Assembly (NCBI RefSeq): GCF_022410465.1 | Contig: NZ_JAJSON010000012.1 | Span: 1-64,000 of the forward strand | DNA from: Christiangramia crocea | GTDB lineage: Bacteria > Bacteroidota > Bacteroidia > Flavobacteriales > Flavobacteriaceae | Direction of reading: 5' to 3' | Length of the DNA: 64,000 bases | In this document: in pieces, positions 51,925 to 61,311 of the stretch | Layout: each line of letters begins with the position of its first letter | Numbering within the stretch: the stretch's first letter is position 1 | The notes under the pieces: generated by a model | Seen by the model: only the letters and a program-made list of their open reading frames with translations | What the model was told of the DNA's origin: nothing | The model's database searches: none | Translations under genes and position numbers: made by a program

Positions 51925-54900
51925 ATGGAAAACTCTGAAAACAAAGAATCAAGAAAAGAAGGAGCCATAGCTTATATGGCAAGAAATTCCATTGCCGCAA
52001 ATCTACTGATGATAATCCTTATCGGTGGAGGTATATGGACCATGTTCAATATTCAGAAGGAGGTTTTCCCACAATTTCAACTTGATTATGTGAATGTTAA
52101 CGTGGTATATCCCGGAGCTGCCCCGGCTGAAGTAGAACAGGGAATCCTGCTTCCGGTGGAAGAAGCCATTCGGGGGATCCAGGGGATTAAAGAGATTGTT
52201 TCTACCGCTAATGAAGGCTCAGGGGAAGTAGTAATAGAATTGATAGCCGGCACAAACAGGATGAAAGCCTTTCAGGAGATAGATCAGGCCGTGAGTAGAA
52301 TCCGCACCTTTCCTGATGATATTGAACAACCACAGGTAAGTCTTCAATCCAGACAGCAGGAGGTAATGGAAATTGGCCTTTATGGCAGTGCCGATATCTG
52401 GACTTTGCGAAAACTTGCCGAAAGATTAAGGAACAGGCTTTTGAGCAATCCTGAAATAACCCAGGTTGAAATAGGGAATGTCCCCGATTATGTCACTCAT
52501 GTGGAAATTTCCCGACATGATCTGAGACAGTATAATCTTACCTTGGGACAGGTAGCCAATATAATTGCCCAGTCAAGTGAAGATGTTCCTGCCGGAGCAG
52601 TTGAAACAGAATCAGGCGAGATCCTGTTACGAATGCAGGAACGCAAACAATGGGCAGAAGAATTTGGAAATATTACCATAGTCTCTTCCTCTTCCGGAGC
52701 AAAAATTACTCTAGCCGATATCGCTAAGATCACCGATGGATTTGAGGAATCGGGCTTTCATGGGCAATTCAATCAAACTCCATCAGTAGAACTTAATATT
52801 TTCAGGGTTGGTGATCAGTCGCCTTTGGAAATTGCCGAAATTGTTCAGCAGATACTCGATGACTTTCAGCTTCCACCAGGAGTGGATTATCGAATAGACA
52901 GTAATAGTGCTGAAGATTACAGGGAGCGTCTCTCCCTGCTTACTGAAAATGGCATCCTAGCTATAGTAATCGTTCTATTAATCCTAACTCTTTTCCTGGA
53001 GTATCGCCTTGCATTCTGGGTGATGATGGGAATGGCGATATCATTTATTGGCGGGATAATCTTATTGCCCGTGATTGGCGTTAGCATTAACATGATCTCC
53101 ATGTTCGGATTCCTGGTAGTACTGGGGATTGTAGTGGACGATGCTATCGTGGTAGGAGAAAACATTTATGAATATCGCCAGAAGGGATTGAGCTATGTAA
53201 AAGCTGCCATTGAAGGCACAAAAGATGTTTCCAAACCGGTTATTTTTAGCATCATTACAACTATTATTGCCTTTATCCCCCTATTATTTATGCCTGGCGA
53301 AACCGGGAAATTCTGGTGGCCGCTGCCGGTAGTTGTTATAGTAATTCTGGCTGTCTCTCTTCTGGAAGCCCTGTTTATTCTACCTTCCCATCTTGCCCAT
53401 CTTAAAGAAAAGAAAACCAAAGGCTGGGTGGCAAAACTGGAAAACTGGCAGGGAAAATTCGCCAGTAAATTCAACGGTATAATTCAAAACCAGTACCGTC
53501 CATTTCTTGATGTTTGTCTTAAGTACCGCTATATTACCATGAGTGCTGCCCTGGCACTTCTTCTAATGGTTGGAGGTTATGGCTACAGCGACCACATGGG
53601 AATGATCATGATGCCGGAAGTAGCAGCAGATGAGATTGAAGCCGGTGTAAGGTTACCTGTAGGTACTACTACCCTGCAGGCTGCAAAGGTAGCGGAGGAT
53701 ATTACGAAATCTACCCGGGAAATGTTTGAAAAGCATAATCTATACGAAGTAGCCGAAGGTATCAAGACCAATGTACGGGGACAGAATTTTATCGATGTTG
53801 AAATAGTCATGCGTCCACCGGATGAAAGAGATATGTCGGCAAGGGAGCTTATAGCACTTTGGCGTAATAATATTGGCGAAATCGAGGGAGTTGACCAGAT
53901 CACCTTTGAAGCCGAAAGGGGCCCCGGAGGCTACCAGCAGGATATAAGTGTAGATCTGAGCCATTCAGATATTGATGTGCTTGAAAAAGCAAGCAATGCT
54001 TTCCTTGAGCGCATGGAAAAGTTTGAAAACACACGAGATATTAGTGATAATTATAATAAAGGTAAGCTGCAATTCGATTTCAAGCTGCTTCCGGAAGGCC
54101 GCAACCTGGGCTTCACATCTTCACAGATTGGCCAGCAGGTGAGAGATGCATTTTTCGGTGCTTTAGCACTAAGACAGCTGAGGGGCACCGAGGAAATTGA
54201 AGTCCGGGTGAAATTACCGCTGGAAGAACGAAGAGATATTCAGAATCTTGAAAATTTTTTCATTAGAAATCAAAATGGAGTTGAAGTTCCATTAATGGAT
54301 GTTGTAAAAGTGGAACAAAGAGAAGCCTTTACGAGTATTAACAGAAGGGATGGCCGCCGAGTTGTAAATGTAGGGATGGATGTAGAACCAGCCAACGCAG
54401 TTACGCGTGTACTTGAATCAATACAGGCAGAAATTCTACCCCAACTTAGAGCCGATTTTCCTGGTATTACATGGACCTTTGAAGGAAGTCAGGCTGATAT
54501 GAGAGAATCAACCGCTGTGCTCTGGAGTGGATTTTCAATGGCAATGCTTTTAATTTATGCATTATTAGCCATCGCATTCAACAGTTATACCCAACCACTA
54601 ATCGTCATGACAGCAATTCCCTTTGGCATTGTTGGAGCAGTTATAGGGCATATCATCTTAGGTTATGATCTATCCTTAGTAAGTCTGATGGGAGTCATAG
54701 CTTTATCGGGAGTGGTAGTAAATGACTCACTCATAATGATAGACTATGCAAACAAACTGAGAAGGAGTAATTCTGTGTATGATGCAATTCATGAAGCTGG
54801 GCTACGCCGTTTCAGGCCTATCCTGCTTACTACATTAACAACCTTTGGTGGTCTTACGCCTATTATTCTCGAAACTTCGAGTCAGGCTTATTATTTAATT

Positions 54901-55038
54901 CCTATGGCCATATCATTAGGATTTGGAATTGTATTTGCTACCTCGATCATTCTGATAATAGTTCCCTGTTTATACCTTATTCTTGAAGATATAAAAACTA
55001 TGAGGCTAAGGGAAAATATTAGAAAAATTGCTTCATAA
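51925..55038 (+). CDS. RND-family efflux pump (AcrB/MdtB-like permease)
   Basis: A 1037-residue inner-membrane proton-driven pump. N-terminal [21 protein letters not shown], the first periplasmic domain with [12 protein letters not shown] and the [11 protein letters not shown] stretch, then TM4 with [21 protein letters not shown] (the Asp pair of the proton relay), and in the second half [24 protein letters not shown] and [17 protein letters not shown]. Size is normal for the HAE-type group. It completes the three-gene operon 49267-55038; only 6 bases separate it from the adaptor gene. Confidence 0.95.
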   Translation: MENSENKESRKEGAIAYMARNSIAANLLMIILIGGGIWTMFNIQKEVFPQFQLDYVNVNVVYPGAAPAEVEQGILLPVEEAIRGIQGIKEIVSTANEGSGEVVIELIAGTNRMKAFQEIDQAVSRIRTFPDDIEQPQVSLQSRQQEVMEIGLYGSADIWTLRKLAERLRNRLLSNPEITQVEIGNVPDYVTHVEISRHDLRQYNLTLGQVANIIAQSSEDVPAGAVETESGEILLRMQERKQWAEEFGNITIVSSSSGAKITLADIAKITDGFEESGFHGQFNQTPSVELNIFRVGDQSPLEIAEIVQQILDDFQLPPGVDYRIDSNSAEDYRERLSLLTENGILAIVIVLLILTLFLEYRLAFWVMMGMAISFIGGIILLPVIGVSINMISMFGFLVVLGIVVDDAIVVGENIYEYRQKGLSYVKAAIEGTKDVSKPVIFSIITTIIAFIPLLFMPGETGKFWWPLPVVVIVILAVSLLEALFILPSHLAHLKEKKTKGWVAKLENWQGKFASKFNGIIQNQYRPFLDVCLKYRYITMSAALALLLMVGGYGYSDHMGMIMMPEVAADEIEAGVRLPVGTTTLQAAKVAEDITKSTREMFEKHNLYEVAEGIKTNVRGQNFIDVEIVMRPPDERDMSARELIALWRNNIGEIEGVDQITFEAERGPGGYQQDISVDLSHSDIDVLEKASNAFLERMEKFENTRDISDNYNKGKLQFDFKLLPEGRNLGFTSSQIGQQVRDAFFGALALRQLRGTEEIEVRVKLPLEERRDIQNLENFFIRNQNGVEVPLMDVVKVEQREAFTSINRRDGRRVVNVGMDVEPANAVTRVLESIQAEILPQLRADFPGITWTFEGSQADMRESTAVLWSGFSMAMLLIYALLAIAFNSYTQPLIVMTAIPFGIVGAVIGHIILGYDLSLVSLMGVIALSGVVVNDSLIMIDYANKLRRSNSVYDAIHEAGLRRFRPILLTTLTTFGGLTPIILETSSQAYYLIPMAISLGFGIVFATSIILIIVPCLYLILEDIKTMRLRENIRKIAS

Positions 55039-55192
55039 CTCTTTTTTATATAACCTGGCAATTTCGATGGTTATACCCCTATAGGAATAATGAAAATTTA
55101 GCTATAACTTTAAAATCCATAGTTCTGGTTATTGAGTAAGCTTAAAGCATAGGCATTATTTTTCAACTTATTCTTTAACTAACCAACACGAA

Positions 55193-55224
55193 AAAAGGGA
55201 TGCATTAATTAATGCATCCCTTTT
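55193..55224. terminator. Bidirectional terminator (AAGGGATGCATTAATTAATG...)
   Basis: A perfect 28-bp inverted repeat, AAGGGATGCATTAA / TTAATGCATCCCTT, flanked by A and T runs, between the pump gene and the convergent barrel gene. Confidence 0.85.
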
Positions 55225-55252
55225 GTTCTTATTCTTATCTTGTTAGATAGCA

Positions 55253-55936
55253 CTAGAAGTAACAGCCTCCTTTTCGCCTGCCTGGATTAGCTGAACTGTC
55301 AAATATTTTAAAGCTTAAACTGATCAGAAACTGATTCAATCGTGTATCATCAAAAGTAGCACGGTTAATACCATAATCGCTATTTACTATATCCAATGGC
55401 ATGGATTCCTTTGATGCCAGAGACCGGTCATAACGCAGGTCTACTTCAAATCTACCAAAGCTTGCTTTTATTCCGGCCTGAGCCGCCAAGGGTGTATTTT
55501 GAGAAACAATAGCCTGATTTGGAGGCTCGGTTCCTTCTAAAGAAGAATCCAGAATATTTTGATATGCTGGTCCGGCATATATATCTATCGGTCCCCAAAC
55601 ATTGTAACCAAATAATAAGGGAACGCTTATTTTATCAACTGCATATATTGAAGGTGCCGTTGGAAACTGAAATTCAGTCTCCATGGCACTGTAAATAAAT
55701 TCAGGCCTAAGTAGGAATTTTCCGAATCTTACTTCGAAAAAAGCTCCACCGTGAAATCCAAATTTGGAATCTGCTTCAACGGTACCATCATAATAGAGTC
55801 CGTTAGAGCTATTTCCAGTGATCTGACCTCCCATAACATAATTCGCTCCTCCTTTAATTCCGAAACTAAACTCCTGAGCATTAGCAAAGGAAAAGCAAAA
55901 GAAACCAAGTAAAAATAGATAAAGTGCTTTATTCAT
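55253..55936 (-). CDS. Outer-membrane β-barrel protein (PorT-like fold)
   Basis: A 227-residue secreted protein. The start at MNKALYLFLLGFFCFSFANAQ gives a clean signal peptide; the frame is open to 55960 (MSANYTMN...). The mature part has eight or so β-strands (EFSFGIKGGANYVMGG, GFHGGAFFEVRFGKFLLRPEFIYSA, GRFEVDLRYDRSLASKE, LNQFLISLSFKIF), the pattern of the 'outer membrane protein beta-barrel' (OMP_b-brl_2) group. It has a tail GRRKGGCYF. Function unknown. Confidence 0.7.
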   Translation of the reverse strand: MNKALYLFLLGFFCFSFANAQEFSFGIKGGANYVMGGQITGNSSNGLYYDGTVEADSKFGFHGGAFFEVRFGKFLLRPEFIYSAMETEFQFPTAPSIYAVDKISVPLLFGYNVWGPIDIYAGPAYQNILDSSLEGTEPPNQAIVSQNTPLAAQAGIKASFGRFEVDLRYDRSLASKESMPLDIVNSDYGINRATFDDTRLNQFLISLSFKIFDSSANPGRRKGGCYF

Positions 55937-56048
55937 ATTCATAGTATAATTCGCGGACAATCGGGGTTAAATATATCAATTTAAAAAACCAATCAAATAG
56001 TTCGGCATATGTTTTTAACGTAAAAATTTCAATTTGAGTATCTGAAAA

Positions 56049-56077
56049 TAAAAAAGCACCAGGAAACGGTGCTTTTC
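56049..56077 (-). terminator. Terminator of the subtilase gene
   Basis: AAAAGCACC-AGGAAAC-GGTGCTTTT, usable in both directions. Confidence 0.75.
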
Positions 56078-56098
56078 AGATCTATAAAATTTTGATTT

Positions 56099-57322
56099 TT
56101 AGTGTACAATTATTGGATCAGCATCCCCATCCGGATCTCCGACTACGGTTCCGTCAGTTCCTGCATTTCCAAGTAACAGAATTCCTGCGGCATGCGGTGC
56201 AGCCATAGAAGTACCACTAATAGTATTATATCCTCCATTTTTCCAGGAAGACTTAATTGCTACTCCGGGAGCTGCATAATCAACAGGTGGGTTCCCGTAA
56301 TTGGAGAAAGAAGCCCAGGTGTCTGTATCGTCCATAGCTGAAATTGTTACGATATTCGAACCATTTGCACGGGCTGGTGAGTGATTATTGGCATCATCAG
56401 ATTCATTTCCTGCAGCAAGTGAAAACTTGATCCCATTTGCAGAAGCAGCAAGCACCGCATCATCTAATGCCTGTGAAACAGGTCCACCCAAAGACATATT
56501 TGCTACATCACCATTAGAACCGTTTGCTCCAACATGATCAACACCTGCTATGACGCCAGAGTAAGATCCGCTCCCTCTGCTATCCAGAACCTTTACAGGA
56601 ATAACGGTAGCTCCTGCTGCTACACCAATAACACCTACATTATTGTCTATAGCGGCAATAGTTCCCGCTACATGAGTCCCATGCCCATGACCGTCATCTA
56701 ATGATTTGGCATCTCTTCCCGAAGTAAAAGCATTGAATCCGCGTGAAGCATCTACTTTAAGGTCTTCATGGTCAAGATCGATACCAGTATCTATCACCCA
56801 GGCTACATTTGAACCTGAATAAGTTACACCTCCATTTACTCTAGTAATTCCATATGGTGTCTCCTGGCCTTCAGTACCACCACCTCCACCACCATCACAT
56901 GGTCCACCGTTAGGAGTTCCACATGGAGGAGCAAAAACTACAATACGATCTTCTTCCACATATGCCACTTCTTCCCTTTTGCTGAGTTTTGAGGCATCAC
57001 TGGAGCTTAATTTCAATGTAGCCCCTTTAATGGTCTTACTGTACGCATTTACAATCTCTCCTTTTATACCTGCATCAGACATTAATTTAATGGCACGGGC
57101 TTTTACCATATCCTGAGATTTTTGATAATTCTCGACAGATTTACCCTCATCAGTCTTATTAAATACAACTATATACTGACCGGGAATAACCTGAGAATCA
57201 GATGGTGCGACCATTTGAACATCTCCTTCCTCGACAGGAGCAGTAGAGTCCTGATTACAGGAAAATAAAAATGCTGCCGCGAAAAGAGTAGCACCTAGTC
57301 TTTTGAGTGTTTTTAGCTTCAT
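56099..57322 (-). CDS. Secreted subtilisin-like serine protease (S8) with I9 propeptide
   Basis: A 407-residue exported lipoprotein-type protease (lipobox AFLFSC). The inhibitor I9 propeptide spans about 45-125 (GQYIVVFNKTDEGKSVENY...EVAYVEEDRIV). After a Gly-rich linker with two Cys, the S8 domain has the catalytic Asp in AWVIDTGIDLDHEDL (about 178), His in DDGHGHGTHVAGTIA (about 214) and Ser in TISGTSMAAPHAAGI (about 371), with oxyanion Asn in SLAAGNESDDANN. This is the proteinase K-like subgroup. It would autocatalytically remove its propeptide and act outside the cytoplasm. Single gene. Confidence 0.93.
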   Translation of the reverse strand: MKLKTLKRLGATLFAAAFLFSCNQDSTAPVEEGDVQMVAPSDSQVIPGQYIVVFNKTDEGKSVENYQKSQDMVKARAIKLMSDAGIKGEIVNAYSKTIKGATLKLSSSDASKLSKREEVAYVEEDRIVVFAPPCGTPNGGPCDGGGGGGTEGQETPYGITRVNGGVTYSGSNVAWVIDTGIDLDHEDLKVDASRGFNAFTSGRDAKSLDDGHGHGTHVAGTIAAIDNNVGVIGVAAGATVIPVKVLDSRGSGSYSGVIAGVDHVGANGSNGDVANMSLGGPVSQALDDAVLAASANGIKFSLAAGNESDDANNHSPARANGSNIVTISAMDDTDTWASFSNYGNPPVDYAAPGVAIKSSWKNGGYNTISGTSMAAPHAAGILLLGNAGTDGTVVGDPDGDADPIIVH

Positions 57323-57420
57323 ATATTTTAAGTTTAAAGTTAAAAAAAGGTTAATAGATCGTTTAAAGCTAAGATTTGTTAGTTAAAATGCAAATCTTTT
57401 TAACTTAAAACTCACAAAAT

Positions 57421-57461
57421 ATAACATAAAAGTCACGCTGATAGCGTGACTTTTATGTTAT
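57421..57461. terminator. Bidirectional terminator
   Basis: AACATAAAAGTCACGCT-GAT-AGCGTGACTTTTATGTTA, a long nearly perfect stem, between the rhodanese gene (minus) and the subtilase gene start. Confidence 0.8.
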
Positions 57462-57498
57462 TTGATAATCAGTGTTTTAAAATGCTTACACTTTTAAT

Positions 57499-57813
57499 CT
57501 AGTCAGTGGTTTTTTCTCCTTCCCATTCCATGAAACCGCCTAACAGATTATAGGTTTCACTAAATCCCATCTGGTCTAATAAAGTACATGCCTGAGAACT
57601 CCTTTTGCCAGAGCGGCAATAGATATAATAATGCTTGGATTTATCAAGTTTTTCGACTTCATTGATGAATCCCTGGCCCTTATAGATATCTATAACCTTA
57701 GCATTGGGAATGTACCCTTCAGCTACTTCTTCTTCAGTACGAACGTCGAGAATAACGGCATCACTGTCATTTTTAAGCTTTTCCTGCCATTCTTCCTGAG
57801 TTAATTCTTTCAT
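57499..57813 (-). CDS. Single-domain rhodanese
   Basis: A 104-residue cytoplasmic sulfurtransferase. The start MKELTQEEWQEKL is chosen, since the longer frame to 57900 crosses a probable promoter region. DVRTEEEVAEGYIPNA is the rhodanese CH2A motif, and the active loop YIYCRSGKRSSQA carries the persulfide Cys (about residue 67). It moves sulfane sulfur to thiols or cyanide. It lies apart from the sulfur cluster and lacks its operator. Confidence 0.9.
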   Translation of the reverse strand: MKELTQEEWQEKLKNDSDAVILDVRTEEEVAEGYIPNAKVIDIYKGQGFINEVEKLDKSKHYYIYCRSGKRSSQACTLLDQMGFSETYNLLGGFMEWEGEKTTD

Positions 57814-57930
57814 AGTAAAAATTTTAATTTTAAGAACTGTAAATATAACCGATTTTTTTGTCTGAGAAATCTCTGGAGCTCTCTCTGAATATTTTAACAA
57901 AAAATTAAAGCTTTCATTTTACAATTCCAT

Positions 57931-57962
57931 TATATTTGTACCTACAATTGTTGTATATACAA
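57931..57962 (+). promoter_or_regulatory. Twin palindromic operators over the MarR promoter
   Basis: TATATTTG (57931-57938) is a good -7 box. TTGTA-CC-TACAA (57936-57947) overlaps it, and TTGTATATACAA (57951-57962) abuts the ATG at 57963. The two share the TTGTA half-site, which suggests autorepression by the MarR protein. Confidence 0.6.
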
Positions 57963-58415
57963 ATGAAGATTGAAGAATTACTTAAGACCAAAGATAAGAT
58001 GCCAGAATCCAGAAGGCTGGTACTAAATCTTATTGTTACAGCTAATCACATAAGTGAACTTCTGGCAGAAGCATTAAAGCCATTTGGAATAAGTAACCAG
58101 CAGTTTAACGTTCTTCGAATCCTGCGTGGACAAAAGGGTAAACCAGCTAATCTATCCACCATACAGGAAAGAATGGTAAGTAAAATGAGTAATACAACTC
58201 GACTGGTAGACAAACTCGCGGATAAGGAATTGTGCGAAAGAATTGTTTGTCCATCCAACCGCCGAAAGGTAGAAATCAGGATAACCAAAAAAGGCTTGGA
58301 ATTGCTTAAAAAAATAGATCCGGTCATCGACAAGCTAGAAAATGATTTTGCCAAGAAAATAAATGAAAAGGAAATTTTATCACTAAACACAAATTTGAAT
58401 GAACTTAGAAGTTAA
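57963..58415 (+). CDS. MarR-family transcriptional regulator
   Basis: A 150-residue winged-helix repressor. Helices at both ends for dimerisation; the helix-turn-helix LSTIQERMVSKMSNTTRLVDKLADKELCERIVC and the wing SNRRKVEIRITKKG are the family signature. The ATG at 57963 is preferred over an upstream TTG at 57936, which would lie within the operators. Its last 17 bases overlap the nitroreductase gene, so both are translated together; MarR-nitroreductase-YceI sets commonly respond to phenolic or quinone stress (inference). Confidence 0.9.
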   Translation: MKIEELLKTKDKMPESRRLVLNLIVTANHISELLAEALKPFGISNQQFNVLRILRGQKGKPANLSTIQERMVSKMSNTTRLVDKLADKELCERIVCPSNRRKVEIRITKKGLELLKKIDPVIDKLENDFAKKINEKEILSLNTNLNELRS

Positions 58416-59049
58416 GACTGAAAATTATATTGAAAATCTCCACTGGCGCTATGCCACTAAGAAATTCGATAAAGAACGAGAACTTAGTGAAGAAGACCTG
58501 CAGAAGTTGCTTGAAAGCGTGAGGCTTTCAGCTTCTTCCTACGGGTTGCAACCCTATGAAATTTTTGTAATAAAAGACACCGAAACGAAGAAAAAACTAA
58601 GGGAGGCTGCATGGAATCAGCCACAGCTTACTGATTCTTCACATGTATTCGTTTTTGCCAATTTCAGAAAAATTGAAGAAGCAGATATAGATGCTTACCT
58701 GGACAATATCGCTAAAACGAGAAATATAAGCAGGGAAGATTTGAAAGGTATGGAAGACATGCTAAAAACCACGATTCTTTCCTTTACAGAAGAAGAACAG
58801 CGGATCTGGGGTGCCAAGCAAACCTATATAGCACTTGGCAATCTACTTTCGGCTGCTGCCGAATTCAGGATCGATGCCTGCCCAATGGAAGGATTCGACA
58901 ATTCTAAGTTTGATGAAATCTTAGAATTGAACAGCAAAAATCTCACTTCCTCTGTAATTGCCACCGTAGGTTATCGAAGTGAAGAGGATAATGTTCAACA
59001 CCTTGACAAAGTAAGAAAAAGTAAATCAGAATTATATACCATTTTATAA
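58399..59049 (+). CDS. NAD(P)H-dependent nitroreductase-family flavoprotein
   Basis: A 216-residue FMN enzyme of the NfsB-like group. RYATKKFDKERELSEEDLQKLLES near the start and RLSASSYGLQPYEIFVI supply the FMN phosphate contacts; WGAKQTYIALGNLLSAAAEFRIDACPMEGFD is the second conserved stretch. It reduces quinones or nitro compounds in the cytoplasm. Overlap with MarR implies co-regulation; YceI follows 18 bases downstream. Confidence 0.92.
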   Translation: MNLEVKTENYIENLHWRYATKKFDKERELSEEDLQKLLESVRLSASSYGLQPYEIFVIKDTETKKKLREAAWNQPQLTDSSHVFVFANFRKIEEADIDAYLDNIAKTRNISREDLKGMEDMLKTTILSFTEEEQRIWGAKQTYIALGNLLSAAAEFRIDACPMEGFDNSKFDEILELNSKNLTSSVIATVGYRSEEDNVQHLDKVRKSKSELYTIL

Positions 59050-59067
59050 TAACAAAAATTGAAAACT

Positions 59068-59637
59068 ATGAAAAACAGATTTTTAAAAGGCGGAATCGCC
59101 TCAGTAATTGTTCTAACAACCTTAGCGTTCACGAACACCAAGAAAGAAGTAGACGTTGAAGCCAGTACCGTAACCTGGACCGGTGAAAAAGTAACAGGTT
59201 CACACAACGGAACAATCGAGCTTGAAAGCGGACATTTAATGATTGAAGATGAGAAGATTGTCGGAGGTGAGTTTGTAATGGACATGAGCTCCATCACAGT
59301 AACAGATCTTTCCGGCGAAAACAAAGGTAAACTCGAAGGCCACCTGAAATCTGATGACTTCTTCGGAGTGGAAAATCACCCTACCTCCAAATTAGTGATC
59401 ACAAGTGCTGCTCCAAAAGGAAATGGAGTTTATGGCATTGTTGGGGACCTTACTATAAAGAATGAGACACATCCAATCACCTTCGATCTTAAAATGAATG
59501 AAGGTTCGGCTTCAACTCAATTAACCATCGATCGTTCTAAATACAACGTGAGATATGGTTCAGGAAGCTTCTTCGACAACTTAGGAGACAAGACCATATA
59601 TGATAATTTCGAGTTAGATGTAAACCTGAAATTCTAA
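59068..59637 (+). CDS. YceI-family protein with N-terminal export signal
   Basis: A 189-residue YceI-type β-barrel. Start MKNRFLKGGIASVIVLTTLAF (ATG 59068; a TTG at 59059 is possible) gives a signal or anchor segment, so unlike the YceI at 26045 this one is exported. The body has STVTWTGEKVTGSHNGTIELESGHL, KSDDFFGVENHPTSKLVI and the end FDNLGDKTIYDNFELDVNL. It likely binds a hydrophobic ligand in the periplasm. Last gene of the MarR-nitroreductase unit; a terminator follows. Confidence 0.9.
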   Translation: MKNRFLKGGIASVIVLTTLAFTNTKKEVDVEASTVTWTGEKVTGSHNGTIELESGHLMIEDEKIVGGEFVMDMSSITVTDLSGENKGKLEGHLKSDDFFGVENHPTSKLVITSAAPKGNGVYGIVGDLTIKNETHPITFDLKMNEGSASTQLTIDRSKYNVRYGSGSFFDNLGDKTIYDNFELDVNLKF

Positions 59638-59645
59638 GAATAGAT

Positions 59646-59675
59646 CTCCCGGAATCTTAATTCCGGGATTTTTAT
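59646..59675 (+). terminator. Terminator after the YceI gene
   Basis: TCCCGGAAT-CTTA-ATTCCGGGA then TTTTTA. Confidence 0.85.
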
Positions 59676-59685
59676 TTAAAAAATG

Positions 59686-59716
59686 TTTGTTTAGAAAAAT
59701 ATCGTTTCTATATTTG
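59686..59716 (+). promoter_or_regulatory. trp operon promoter
   Basis: TTTG (59686-59689), exactly 19 bp, then TATATTTG (59709-59716). This is a perfect Bacteroidota consensus. The start of transcription is expected at about 59721, at or one base before the leader-peptide ATG. Confidence 0.85.
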
Positions 59717-59721
59717 AGGCC

Positions 59722-59778
59722 ATGTTTATAACAAAAGGACATAACTGGTGGTGGATTAACTTACGTCGGAATTCGTGA
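59722..59778 (+). CDS. trpL: trp leader peptide (18 residues, three Trp)
   Basis: MFITKGHNWWWINLRRNS: three consecutive TGG codons (59746-59754) in an 18-codon frame just before a terminator and trpE. This is the classic control peptide of transcription attenuation: ribosome stalling at the Trp codons when charged tRNA-Trp is scarce lets the antiterminator form. The ATG is at the predicted start of transcription, so the peptide is probably translated from a leaderless mRNA. Confidence 0.88.
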   Translation: MFITKGHNWWWINLRRNS

Positions 59779-59837
59779 GCTAAACTGCCATTCATTTATA
59801 TAAAATATAAGGCTTGTCTCACGACAAGCCTTTTTTT
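59773..59837 (+). promoter_or_regulatory. trp attenuator (antiterminator and terminator)
   Basis: Terminator: GGCTTGTC (59811-59818), loop TCAC, GACAAGCC (59823-59830), seven T. Antiterminator: TCGTGAG (59773-59779, covering the leader stop codon) is complementary to CTCACGA (59818-59824) inside the terminator, so the two structures exclude each other. Confidence 0.8.
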
Positions 59838-59861
59838 ATTGCAAAAAAAAATCAGCATTCA

Positions 59862-61256
59862 ATGTTCAAATTAAATACCAGGTACAGAAAAATTCTTGCG
59901 GACACCATTACCCCGGTAAGTATTTATCTGAAATTAAGGGATAAATATCCTAACAGTTTATTACTGGAAAGTAGCGATTATCATGCGAGTGATAATAGTT
60001 TCTCCTATATCTGTTGCAATCCTATTGCTTCCTTTAAAATTGAGAATGAACAAATAACCGAAACTTTTCCTGATGGAAGCACCCAAAAGACAAAAGTGGA
60101 TGATTCGGTTTCTGTCCCAGAGGCAATTCAGAATTTTTCCGGGAAATTCACAACAGATCCTTCAGAATTCAAATTCATCAATAATGGAATTTTCGGTTAT
60201 ATCGCTTATGATTCTGTCAGATATTTTGAAAACGTAGAGGTGAAACGCAAAGAAAAGGATCTTCAGATCCCCGATATTTATTACGCTGTTTACCAGAATA
60301 TAATTGCGATCAATCATTTCAAAAATGAAGCTTATATTTTTGATCACTCCTACAAATCAGAAAATAAGATCGATGAAATTGAGCAATTATTAAAGGTGAA
60401 GAATTTCGCTTCCTATAATTTCAGCAGAAATGAAGACGCGATTTCTAACTTAACCGATGAAGAATATAAATCTGTAGTCAAAGCTGCAAAGGAGCATTGC
60501 CACAGAGGTGACGTATTTCAGTTGGTGCTTTCAAGGCGGTTCTCTCAAAAATTCAAGGGAGATGAATTCAACGTGTATCGGGCATTACGGAATGTTAACC
60601 CCTCCCCCTACCTGTTCTATTTCGACTATGGAAACTTTAAGATCTTTGGAAGTTCTCCCGAAGCTCAACTGGTTGTAAATAAAGGAATGGCAGAAATACA
60701 TCCTATCGCCGGAACCTTTAAAAGAACCGGGAACGATGAAAAAGATGCTGAGATTGCCAAAGAACTGGCAGCCGATGAGAAAGAAAATTCGGAACATGTG
60801 ATGCTGGTAGATCTAGCAAGAAACGATCTTAGCCGGAATGGAAGCGAGGTAAAGGTGGAAAACTATCGGGAGATCCAGTTCTTTTCGCATGTGATACACC
60901 TGGTAAGCAAGGTGACCGGCAAAAAAGACCCGAATGTCTCAACGCCACAGATCGTGGCAGACACTTTTCCGGCCGGAACTCTAAGCGGAGCTCCCAAACC
61001 CATGGCGCTAAGGCTCATCGAAAAATTTGAGAATGTAAACCGCAGCGCTTACGGTGGAGCCATAGGTTTTATGGATTTTGACGGAAATTTTAATCACGCG
61101 ATCATCATAAGATCTTTTGTAAGTAAGAATCATGAACTGCATTATCAGGCTGGAGCGGGAATAGTTTCTGAATCAAAACCCGAAAACGAATTACAGGAAG
61201 TATATAATAAGTTAGGCGCTTTGACCAAAGCCCTTGAAATCGCTGAAGAAATATAG
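59862..61256 (+). CDS. trpE: Anthranilate synthase component I
   Basis: A 464-residue chorismate-using enzyme making anthranilate with TrpG-supplied ammonia. The ATG 59862 (MFKLNTRYRKIL) lies after the attenuator; the longer frame from 59814 would start inside the terminator stem. The N-terminal part has LLLESSDYHASDNSFSYICC, including the Trp feedback-binding LLES region. The chorismate-binding part has FQLVLSRRFSQKFKGDEF, IAGTFKRTGN, ENSEHVMLVDLARNDLSRNG and FPAGTLSGAPKPMAL. Confidence 0.96.
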   Translation: MFKLNTRYRKILADTITPVSIYLKLRDKYPNSLLLESSDYHASDNSFSYICCNPIASFKIENEQITETFPDGSTQKTKVDDSVSVPEAIQNFSGKFTTDPSEFKFINNGIFGYIAYDSVRYFENVEVKRKEKDLQIPDIYYAVYQNIIAINHFKNEAYIFDHSYKSENKIDEIEQLLKVKNFASYNFSRNEDAISNLTDEEYKSVVKAAKEHCHRGDVFQLVLSRRFSQKFKGDEFNVYRALRNVNPSPYLFYFDYGNFKIFGSSPEAQLVVNKGMAEIHPIAGTFKRTGNDEKDAEIAKELAADEKENSEHVMLVDLARNDLSRNGSEVKVENYREIQFFSHVIHLVSKVTGKKDPNVSTPQIVADTFPAGTLSGAPKPMALRLIEKFENVNRSAYGGAIGFMDFDGNFNHAIIIRSFVSKNHELHYQAGAGIVSESKPENELQEVYNKLGALTKALEIAEEI

Positions 61257-61311
61257 GTCTCCCCAAACGCCTCCTAGGAGAGGCTTTGACTAGTTGATTA
61301 AAAAGAAAGAA

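Noticed and set aside
59814-59861. trpE start at 59814
   Set aside because: This start lies within the attenuator terminator stem and adds 16 residues not typical of TrpE; ATG 59862 fits the family.
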